NCBI GenBank assembly: GCA_002311925.1
Contig: DCAK01000112.1
Location: 1,497-16,053 of the forward strand
Origin: Planctomycetes bacterium UBA1135
GTDB taxonomy: Bacteria; Planctomycetota; UBA1135
Length of the DNA: 14,557 nt
Direction: 5' to 3'
Part shown: positions 1 through 5,906 of the stretch, in pieces
Layout of the letters: each line of letters opens with the position of its first letter
How positions within the stretch are numbered: the first letter of the stretch is position 1
The notes under the pieces: generated by a model
Seen by the model: only the letters and a program-made list of their open reading frames with translations
Databases searched by the model: none
Told to the model about the DNA's origin: nothing
Made by a program: the position numbers and the translations under genes

Positions 1-1203
1 CGCCAATGAACCAGAGCCGGTTGAGCTGTTCAGTCCGGTCCTGAAAAGCGTGTAGTTGCTTCCCACATCGAAATTATGGCCGTTGTAGGTCATGCCTGTG
101 TTCGAGAGCGAGTAAAGGAAACCGTAGAACGAGTTTCCAGGAGCCGCCGACCAGGACCAACTGCAGTTCTGCCCGCCTTGGGCATTGGTCGTTCCACTCA
201 GGTTGATGGTGTTGTTGTTGCCACCGCCAGTTCCCCATGCAATGGGGTGTCCTTCTCCCAGGGAGGGTTGGCCACCAATGTCATTCTTGACATGAATGCT
301 TCCGTCTTCGATTCCAGACGTTGGCACGGTAAAGGAAATTTGAGTTCCACTGTTAGTGGAGTTCAAGTTTTGAATTTTGTAGGCGGTTCCACCATTCTGC
401 CCAGCATCCAGGACATCTGAGTTGAACCAAATGCCATTGCCGGTTGCGGTGTAGTTTGAACCCACAACCACGCAGGTCCCGCCCGGAGAGGTGGAGCCTT
501 GAATGGCGTCGGTTTTCGGCATGTTGGCATCGCGCACGCCGTAAATGGACTGCAAGCCCGCCTTGTCGTCGCTCGCGATGGAGCGAAAACCCGTGGCACC
601 ATTGCTGGTCGCGTAGTACATGGTGGCGGAGCCGACACTCGAGTGGTCAAGTCCAAGGCCATGCCCCAACTCGTGGCAATTTACATTTTGGAGGTCCATC
701 TGACTACCCGAAATGGTTCCCGGACCGTCGGCGAAGTTGAAACTGCCGTCAGCAAACTCAATCTTCCAGCCGTTAGAGGAGGGATAGCACCAGGCGATGG
801 CGCCTCCGCCGCCGCCGGGGACGGCGTGAATGATGTTGTATGTGTAGGAGCCTTCGCCAGAGGCGTCTCCGTTCCAAACGAAGTTGAAGTTGGCCCCACC
901 ATCACCGATCGCGTTCTGGGTCGGATCGCCGGAGCCGTCTCCGAAGTTCCGAGAGCCCCATTCGGCTCCGGACTTCCAGAAAGCCATGTCGCAGCCCTGG
1001 TAAGAGGGCCAGTTCGGGTCTGGAGTCTGGTTGTTGTTGGAAGCGGCGTCGCTGAAGTCGTCGTGGACACGGAAGTCGCGCTGGCCGGTTCCCAGATTGA
1101 AGCCCAGGGTGGCGTAGCTTTCCGCCTGGTCAGTCACGGCGAGGCCGGCGGCCCCGGTGAGGACAACCAAGCCCAATGCAATGCGTGGAAGGCGAATATT
1201 CAT
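1..1203 (-). CDS. Secreted matrixin-type zinc metalloprotease (M10-like), C-terminus cut by window edge
   Basis: The frame is open for 401 codons from an ATG at 1203 to base 1, with no stop inside the window. Residues 1-25 look like a Sec signal peptide (a basic start, then a hydrophobic run with GLVVLTGAAG). The metzincin zinc site HELGHGLGLDH lies at residues 177-187, giving three zinc-binding His and the catalytic Glu178. A Met-turn (SATMYY, Met195) and the usual matrixin tail motif (SDDKAGLQSIYG, 211-222) follow. Residues about 233-308 are beta-rich and resemble an IPT/TIG-like domain; after that comes a Gly/Asn/Ser-rich segment that runs off the edge. Family knowledge: such enzymes cleave proteins outside the cytoplasm. 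No cysteine-switch prodomain is visible and the N-terminal region before the catalytic core is short. The gene overlaps the upstream 185-codon gene by ATGA and has a perfect Shine-Dalgarno, so the two are probably translated together. The protease call is firm; the substrate is unknown. Confidence 0.92.
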   Translation of the reverse strand, partial: MNIRLPRIALGLVVLTGAAGLAVTDQAESYATLGFNLGTGQRDFRVHDDFSDAASNNNQTPDPNWPSYQGCDMAFWKSGAEWGSRNFGDGSGDPTQNAIGDGGANFNFVWNGDASGEGSYTYNIIHAVPGGGGGAIAWCYPSSNGWKIEFADGSFNFADGPGTISGSQMDLQNVNCHELGHGLGLDHSSVGSATMYYATSNGATGFRSIASDDKAGLQSIYGVRDANMPKTDAIQGSTSPGGTCVVVGSNYTATGNGIWFNSDVLDAGQNGGTAYKIQNLNSTNSGTQISFTVPTSGIEDGSIHVKNDIGGQPSLGEGHPIAWGTGGGNNNTINLSGTTNAQGGQNCSWSWSAAPGNSFYGFLYSLSNTGMTYNGHNFDVGSNYTLFRTGLNSSTGSGSLA

Positions 1204-1757
1204 CGGTTCACCTCCTCAGCCTTGGCTTGGAGAGCCTCGGCGATGCCGACCCGCAATTGAGCCAGCGTCATGTTCTTTTCGATGGCGAAGTCCTTGCCGC
1301 GGCCCAGGATGACCGGGCCCTTGCGGGTGTCCACCTCGCGGTAGATGCCCCCGTAGGTGGCGTAGAGAACGCGATTGACCCGGCCCCACCCTTCGATGGG
1401 GGCGGTGAAAGCAATTACGGAATTCCCGACCCGGTAATCCGAGGCGGCAGGCATGGTCGTCACCACTTGGGTTTCACCTTCGTAGGTGCCTCCAAGGAAG
1501 GACATCTCATAGCTGGCATGTTGGCCGGTGTAGAGATCTTCGCCTTCCACCGTCACCACGGTGCAGATTCGAGTGTCGGAAATGGGGTCACCCTCGAGGG
1601 AAGTCCGAACGGAGTGAACCTCCGTAACGGTTCCGCGGACGCAAGCGTCCGTGCGGGCGACCATTTCATTCAGGTCCAGGGCTTCAATGCAGGCCGCGGC
1701 TCCGCTGGCTACCAGCAGGGCGACAGCGGCAGAAGCCGCCAAATGGGGAATTTTCAT
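1200..1757 (-). CDS. Small secreted protein of unknown function, coupled to the matrixin gene
   Basis: This 185-residue protein begins with a clear signal peptide (MKIPHLAASAAVALLVASG, cleavage near residues 20-24). The sequence AAAC around Cys23 only loosely resembles a lipobox, so lipidation is doubtful. The mature part starts with a leucine-rich turn (LDLNEMVARTDACVRGTV) followed by beta-strand-like stretches: a VVTVEGEDLYTG strand, then SFLGGTYEG, then a VGNSVIAF strand, and YATYGGIYREV. From memory, this layout (a small secreted beta domain opening with 'a residue pair marking a site that is D/V plus G-V') is often found directly upstream of matrixins in Planctomycetota, Acidobacteria and Myxococcota; I cannot name a Pfam family. 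The stop TGA overlaps the next start. No Shine-Dalgarno is visible before the ATG at 1757. Possible roles are partner, chaperone or inhibitor of the protease, all inferred from position only. Confidence 0.85.
   Translation of the reverse strand: MKIPHLAASAAVALLVASGAAACIEALDLNEMVARTDACVRGTVTEVHSVRTSLEGDPISDTRICTVVTVEGEDLYTGQHASYEMSFLGGTYEGETQVVTTMPAASDYRVGNSVIAFTAPIEGWGRVNRVLYATYGGIYREVDTRKGPVILGRGKDFAIEKNMTLAQLRVGIAEALQAKAEEVNR
1210..1217 (-). promoter_or_regulatory. Strong Shine-Dalgarno for the matrixin gene
   Basis: The minus strand reads AGGAGGTG, six bases before the ATG at 1203. It lies inside the 3' end of the upstream gene. With the ATGA stop/start overlap it fixes the matrixin start and points to translational coupling. 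Confidence 0.8.
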
Positions 1758-1844
1758 GGTGCTTGGAGTTCGAGTTAGGGGAAGCCTCTAAAGGAGGCAT
1801 CTACAGGTTGGGGGCGCCCCGCTTGGAGGCATTTTCTACAAGTG

Positions 1845-1871
1845 GGAACCCCTCAAGGGAAGAAAGGTTCC
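1845..1871. repeat. Inverted repeat GGAACC / GGTTCC in the leader of the matrixin operon
   Basis: GGAACC (1845-1850) and GGTTCC (1866-1871) are exact reverse complements separated by 15 bases. GGAACC recurs at 2007-2012 on the S8 side. It could be an RNA hairpin in the minus-strand leader or a protein-binding dyad. A six-base arm can arise by chance, so confidence is low. Confidence 0.35.
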
Positions 1872-2029
1872 ATGAATCAGGTACGAACGGCTTCCCCAGG
1901 AGGTGTCGGGAAAACTGCTCCCCCCCATTATTAACTGAAATAAACTCCAGGAGACGGCTTTTTTGTCCGAAATAACCTATGGAATCAGTTTTCCGGTGAG
2001 AATTCCGGAACCGGTCTCTTTTCGCATGG

Positions 2030-2035
2030 TCTAAT
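2030..2035 (+). promoter_or_regulatory. Possible -10 hexamer for the S8 protease gene
   Basis: TCTAAT matches the TATAAT consensus at five of six positions and lies 58 bases before the chosen ATG at 2094. No -35 better than two of six matches is found at 16-18 bases upstream, so this is only a candidate. Confidence 0.2.
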
Positions 2036-2093
2036 CCATGAGGGAGGCCCGTTTCGGGTCCCGTCATTGGGATTTCTGCGTCCTCCCGATTCC

Positions 2094-4037
2094 ATGCTTT
2101 TCGCCCTCCTCCTCCCCGCCCTTCAAGGAGTTCCCCTGCCCCTTGAGCGGAGCGACCGCCTTCTCGAACCCTCCCGGCTGATTCTCAAGAGTCTTGATGC
2201 CGATTTGGCGCAGGGAATCCCGAAAGCCCCCTCCGGCTGGAGTTTGAGCGACTCGGAAGCCCGGGAAGCAGGAACCTGGTTCGTCCAGACTCGTCCCGAG
2301 GACTACGCCCTTCTTCGCACCTGGATACGTCAATCGGGAGGGCGAACCTTCGATTACCTCCCGCACAACGCTTTCGAGGCCCGCATTCCTCCCCGTGCAC
2401 TGGAATCGGTGCGCAATCGAGCCCGAGCGGTCATTCCGGTTCATCCCTGGTGGAAACTGGACCCCGGAATGGGAGAGGCGAAAACGCGATTCCAGGATTT
2501 CGATGGGCGCATCCTTCTTGCCGTGGAATTTTGGCAGGACGAGGACCTCGCCTCCTGCGCCTTGGCGCTTGAATCCATCCAGGGCGAGGTCCTGTCCTTG
2601 GTGGAATCCGGTCGCTACCTCCGCGCTCTGGTCCGTCTGCGGCCGGAATGGTTGCGGGCCCTGGCCGGCCTTCCTTGCGTCAAGTGGATTCAAGAAAACG
2701 CGACGGCCACCCCCCGGAACGACCAGGTCCGTTGGATCATCCAAAGCAACATCCAAAACCAGGTGCCTCTCTGGTCGCGCGGAATCACCGGGGCGGGGGT
2801 GACCATCGGCCACCTTGACGAGGAAGTCTTCGAAGACAATTGCTTCTTCGACGACCCCACCGGGGCCCTTCCCGGTCCCAATCACCGGAAGATTAAGTTC
2901 TTCAACGGGGGGTGGGGTTCTTCCAGTCACGGAACCCATACCGCCGGAACCGCGGTGGGGGACCCTAGGCCCTTCGGCTCCTATTCCGGAGCCGGCATGG
3001 CCCCCGATGCCTTTCTTGCCCACGACGGGGTCCTTCCCAACAGCACGAATCTCCTTGCGAAGCTGGACCAATTGCATGGCCACGGGGCTCGCATCCATTC
3101 CAATTCCTGGGGGAATGATTTTTCCACCGCCTATGACAATTGGTGTCGGGACATAGACGCCTACTCCCACGACCAGGAGGAGGGCCTCGTTCTGTTCGCT
3201 GTGACCAACGGAGGATTGCTGAAGAACCCGGAAAACGCGAAATCAGTAGTCGCGGTCGCCGCCACCCGCGCGGACGACCCTTCGATTTTCGCCATGGGCG
3301 GAGCCGGCCCCACCCAGGATGGGCGATTGAAGCCTGAAGTTCTCGCCCCGGGGGTCGACATTTCTTCCGCCGCGGCCGGAGCGTCCTGCCTCACCCTCAC
3401 CATGACGGGCACCTCGATGGCCTGTCCGGCCGTCGCCGGCGGCGCGGCTCTCCTCAAGCAGTATTTCGAATCGGGTTGGTATCCATCAGGCTGGCGCAAT
3501 CCTTCCGCGGGCTTCACCCCGTCGGGGTCGCTTTTGCGGGGCTGTCTCGCCCTTTCAGGCCAGGATGTGTCTCCAGCAGGCTGGCCAAGCTGGCGCGAAG
3601 GATGGGGCCGCATCCTGCTGGACGATGTCGCCTATTTCCAGGGAGACTCCCGAAAGCTTCGCGTTCTGGATGTTCGCCACTCCCAAGGCGTCGTTGACTC
3701 CGAAACCCGGGTCTATCCCGTCACCCTTCCCACGGGTTCGGCCAAGCTGAAGGTGGCCCTGACCTGGGCCGACGAACCCGGCTCCGCATTTTCGGCCGAC
3801 CCCGTGGTCAACGACCTCGACCTTGCGGTCATCAGCCCGTCAGGTGTTCGTTACCGAGGCAACCTGCTGGATTTGAACACGGGCGTTTCCATCCCGAATC
3901 CAAGTGCTCGGGATTCGAGAAACACCCTCGAAATGGTGGTGGTCGCCAATCCGGTGGCGGGAAGATGGCGCATCGTGGTTCGCGGGGAATCCGTCCCCGT
4001 CGGGCCGCAGGGATTCGCTTTGGCAGGGACCTTCTAG
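2094..4037 (+). CDS. Secreted subtilisin-family serine protease (S8, Kp43-like)
   Basis: I start at ATG 2094 (647 residues) because it opens a signal peptide (MLFALLLPALQG); a TTG at 2067 would add nine polar residues in front. Neither start has a clear Shine-Dalgarno. Residues about 20-215 form a prodomain-like region. The catalytic domain follows: Asp242 in GVTIGHLDEEV, His279 in HGTHTAG, the SNSWG strand, oxyanion Asn372 in FAVTNGG, and Ser441 in TGTSMACP. The last ~110 residues (from about LKVALTWADEPG through VNDLDLAV to PQGFALAGTF) match the C-terminal beta-sandwich of Kp43-like subtilases. Family knowledge: these are exported endoproteases that remove their own prodomain. Oddities: the usual D-T/S-G after the catalytic Asp is D-E-E, and the usual A-G-N is V-T-N. 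All triad residues are present, so activity is expected. The stop shares CTAG with the response regulator stop. Confidence 0.93.
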   Translation: MLFALLLPALQGVPLPLERSDRLLEPSRLILKSLDADLAQGIPKAPSGWSLSDSEAREAGTWFVQTRPEDYALLRTWIRQSGGRTFDYLPHNAFEARIPPRALESVRNRARAVIPVHPWWKLDPGMGEAKTRFQDFDGRILLAVEFWQDEDLASCALALESIQGEVLSLVESGRYLRALVRLRPEWLRALAGLPCVKWIQENATATPRNDQVRWIIQSNIQNQVPLWSRGITGAGVTIGHLDEEVFEDNCFFDDPTGALPGPNHRKIKFFNGGWGSSSHGTHTAGTAVGDPRPFGSYSGAGMAPDAFLAHDGVLPNSTNLLAKLDQLHGHGARIHSNSWGNDFSTAYDNWCRDIDAYSHDQEEGLVLFAVTNGGLLKNPENAKSVVAVAATRADDPSIFAMGGAGPTQDGRLKPEVLAPGVDISSAAAGASCLTLTMTGTSMACPAVAGGAALLKQYFESGWYPSGWRNPSAGFTPSGSLLRGCLALSGQDVSPAGWPSWREGWGRILLDDVAYFQGDSRKLRVLDVRHSQGVVDSETRVYPVTLPTGSAKLKVALTWADEPGSAFSADPVVNDLDLAVISPSGVRYRGNLLDLNTGVSIPNPSARDSRNTLEMVVVANPVAGRWRIVVRGESVPVGPQGFALAGTF

Positions 4038-4738
4038 TTCGCTTCGGCCTGCAGGAGTCGGTAGCCTTTTCCCCGAACGGTCACGATAAATTTAGGCTTT
4101 CCGGGGCGGGGTTCGAATTGCTTGCGCAATTTTAGGATGAAATTATCCACTGTCCGCGGCGTGGTTTCCGTTCCTCGCCCCCAGACCTCGTCCAGGATTC
4201 TGTTCCTCGATACCGACGCCCCTTGGGCGCGGGACAGAAGCTTCAGGACTCCCAGTTCCTTTTCGGCCAGGGCGATGGCCGACCCTTGTGCGGTGCAGGC
4301 CTCGGCAGTTCTGAAATCAACCCAGCCGCCGCCAATCGGAGCCCTGTCCGAGGGTGAGGCGGGGCCCCACTTGTGCCTTCGGAGGAGGGCGTGAATGCGG
4401 GCGAGAAGTTCCTCCCGGTGGAAGGGTTTGACGAGGTAATCGTCTCCTCCCGCCATCAATCCGGCGACGCGGTCGGGAGGAAGGTCCCGGGCGGTGAGGA
4501 ATAGGACAGGAGTGTGGTCCCCTTCCTCCCTCATTCGGGAGCAAACTTCGAAGCCGTCCGGCCCGGGGAGCATCACATCCAGGAGAACAAGGTCGATTCC
4601 CCCATCCTGCATCGCGCGAAGGGCGGCTTCTCCTTCCCCGGCATGAACAGTCGTGTAGCCCTCCCTCTCCAGGTTGTCGCAGACCAGCCCGGCGATGCGG
4701 AGTTCGTCCTCCACGACCAGGATTCGGCCCCTCCTCAT
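4034..4738 (-). CDS. OmpR/PhoB-type response regulator
   Basis: This is a 234-residue, full-length two-domain regulator. Receiver domain, residues about 5-117: acidic pair Glu10/Asp11, phosphoacceptor Asp54 (VLLDVMLPGPDG), Thr82 and Lys104 (DYLVKPF). The winged-helix DNA-binding domain is at about 135-230, with the recognition helix near TTPRTVDNFILKLRKQFE and the wing FIVTVRGKGYRL. It acts in the cytoplasm as a transcription regulator switched by the kinase encoded just upstream (4735-5826); the two genes overlap by ATGA and the regulator has a strong GAGGAGG Shine-Dalgarno seven bases before its ATG. Target genes cannot be read from the sequence; neighbouring genes for secreted enzymes are natural but untested candidates. 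It resembles general PhoB/OmpR family members too broadly to name. Confidence 0.95.
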   Translation of the reverse strand: MRRGRILVVEDELRIAGLVCDNLEREGYTTVHAGEGEAALRAMQDGGIDLVLLDVMLPGPDGFEVCSRMREEGDHTPVLFLTARDLPPDRVAGLMAGGDDYLVKPFHREELLARIHALLRRHKWGPASPSDRAPIGGGWVDFRTAEACTAQGSAIALAEKELGVLKLLSRAQGASVSRNRILDEVWGRGTETTPRTVDNFILKLRKQFEPRPGKPKFIVTVRGKGYRLLQAEAN

Positions 4739-5826
4739 GGAAGCGCCTCCTCGGAGGCCGACCAGCGGACGACGAACTCGGCGCCTTGGCCCTCCCCCTC
4801 GCTGTGGGCCTCCACCAAGGCCCCTTGGAGCCGGGCAGTTTCCTCCACGATGTGAAGGCCCAAGCCGGTTCCCGCCACGGCCCCATGAGCGTCGGCATCT
4901 CCACGCCAGAAGCGTTCGAAGACCCGGGAAAGTTCACGGTCGGGAATGCCCAGCCCATGGTCCCTTACCCGAAGAGTGATCCAGCTTTCTTCCTGCTGGA
5001 GGGAGACCTTGATGGGGTTTCCTTGGCCGAATTTCACGGCGTTGTCGAGGAGGTTTCCAAGAATTACGGGGAGGGTGGACGGGTCGGCCTGGCCCACGAG
5101 ATTGCTTGCAATGCGCGTGACCACTACAGAGCCTCCTCCCTGAAGAGGCATTTTCTTCCAGGACTCGATCCCATTTTCCACGGCTTGGGAAAGGTTGACC
5201 GGGCCAACCCTGGAATCCGCCATTCCCGCCTCCAGCCGACCGGCGACGAGAACCCTGTCCACCAAGGCCTCCAGGCGGTGGGTGTCCTGCAACATTCCCT
5301 CGGCGTATTCCCGAGTTTTTTCCGGGGAATTCTCAAGGGCGAGAGTCTCGCTTGCCAACTTGAGGGCTTGCAAAGGAGTGCGGAGTTCGTGGGTGACGGT
5401 GTGGAGAAACCTCGTGTGTTCCCGGCTGAGGCGGGCTTCCATCTGGATTGCGCGGAACAGCAGCAGGAGAAATCCAATGGCAAGGAGGAGAAAAACCCCT
5501 CCCTCGGCAAAAAGCATCCGCCGCATTCCGTCCCGGTCACGGGCAATCGAGGAGAGCTTGGCTTCCTCGATTTTCAGGCGAGGCTGCCCATCGACTTCAA
5601 TCAGAGTGATTCCGGAGAAACGGACCGCGATGGACTCCCAGGAACGCGCAGTTCCCCCTGCCGCCGCCCAAGTGGCATGGGCGGCCTCCTTTCTGGTTTC
5701 CAAGCCAACGAGGGTGGCTTCCCGCTTGGACTCTCCCTGGTTCCAAATGGTGTACCCCCACCACCCTACCTGGGCCAGGAACAAGAAGGCCAAGCAGGCG
5801 ACAAGAAGTTTGAGGCGGATGCCCAA
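4735..5826 (-). CDS. Membrane sensor histidine kinase
   Basis: This 363-residue kinase has two membrane segments (residues about 5-27 and 108-127) enclosing a small extracytoplasmic sensor region of about 80 residues. No HAMP domain is seen: TM2 leads straight into the dimerisation domain. The H-box is HTVTHELRTPLQALKL with phospho-His146. The ATPase domain (about 250-357) has the N-box NLLDNAVKF (258-266), G1 box DHGLGIP (289-295), F-box ERFWRG and G2 box GTGLGLHIV (319-327). The start is a TTG at 5826: the frame has an in-frame stop about 50 bases upstream and no ATG or GTG between, and TTG gives a sensible TM1. No clear Shine-Dalgarno precedes it. It phosphorylates the downstream regulator. 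The sensed signal is unknown; the sensor region has no cysteine or histidine cluster that would suggest metal binding. Confidence 0.93.
   Translation of the reverse strand: MGIRLKLLVACLAFLFLAQVGWWGYTIWNQGESKREATLVGLETRKEAAHATWAAAGGTARSWESIAVRFSGITLIEVDGQPRLKIEEAKLSSIARDRDGMRRMLFAEGGVFLLLAIGFLLLLFRAIQMEARLSREHTRFLHTVTHELRTPLQALKLASETLALENSPEKTREYAEGMLQDTHRLEALVDRVLVAGRLEAGMADSRVGPVNLSQAVENGIESWKKMPLQGGGSVVVTRIASNLVGQADPSTLPVILGNLLDNAVKFGQGNPIKVSLQQEESWITLRVRDHGLGIPDRELSRVFERFWRGDADAHGAVAGTGLGLHIVEETARLQGALVEAHSEGEGQGAEFVVRWSASEEALP
4746..4752 (-). promoter_or_regulatory. Strong Shine-Dalgarno for the response regulator
   Basis: The minus strand reads GAGGAGG, seven bases before the ATG at 4738 and inside the end of the kinase gene. 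It supports this start and coupled translation of kinase and regulator. Confidence 0.8.
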
Positions 5827-5906
5827 CGGGGCTATTTTCCAATATCCGGGTCCGAATGGAGAAAATTTGTTTCACGGGCAATTTTTTTGCCAAAATAAGA
5901 GAAGCG
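5827..5906. promoter_or_regulatory. Divergent promoter gap between kinase and PHP hydrolase genes
   Basis: Eighty bases separate the TTG of the kinase (minus) from the ATG of the PHP gene (plus). The stretch 5860-5900 is markedly AT-rich against its surroundings. On the plus strand TTGTTT (5867-5872) and CAAAAT (5891-5896) sit 18 bases apart and could be -35/-10 elements, each matching consensus only partly. Both divergent promoters must fit here or inside the genes. Confidence 0.3.

Larger units (their letters stand above)
1758..2093. other. Divergent intergenic region with inverted repeats
   Basis: These 336 bases separate the minus-strand matrixin pair from the plus-strand S8 protease and hold no convincing gene. 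They are more AT-rich than the flanks around 1925-1985, as expected of a promoter area. Visible structure: GCCTC/GAGGC inverted repeat at 1784-1798 (loop TAAAG); direct repeat GGAGGCAT at 1793 and 1825; GGAACC/GGTTCC inverted repeat at 1845-1871; TTCCC/GGGAA inverted repeat at about 1892-1913; TTCCGGAA palindrome at 2003-2010; and a CCCG-TTT-CGGG hairpin near 2048-2058. On the minus strand AATAAT (about 1929-1934) is a possible -10 hexamer, but no good -35 is paired with it. Confidence 0.5.

Noticed and set aside
499..1260. Plus-strand 253-codon frame opposite the matrixin gene
   Set aside because: Antisense shadow: the minus strand holds the HExxH metalloprotease with signal peptide and Met-turn.
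1801..2067. Minus-strand 88-codon frame in the divergent gap
   Set aside because: No Shine-Dalgarno, several codons rare in the neighbours (AGA, TTA, ATA, GTA), no signal or domain, and it spans the inverted repeats.
2064..3170. Minus-strand 368-codon frame opposite the S8 gene
   Set aside because: It is Gly/Pro/Arg-rich with no motif, and lies antisense to a protease whose catalytic residues are all intact. High GC favours such shadows.
4786..5898. Plus-strand 370-codon frame opposite the kinase gene
   Set aside because: Antisense to conserved H, N, G1 and G2 boxes; the translated frame shows no domain.
5856..5906. Longer start for the PHP hydrolase at ATG 5856
   Set aside because: Adds 17 residues in front of a clean signal peptide and overlaps the likely promoter area.
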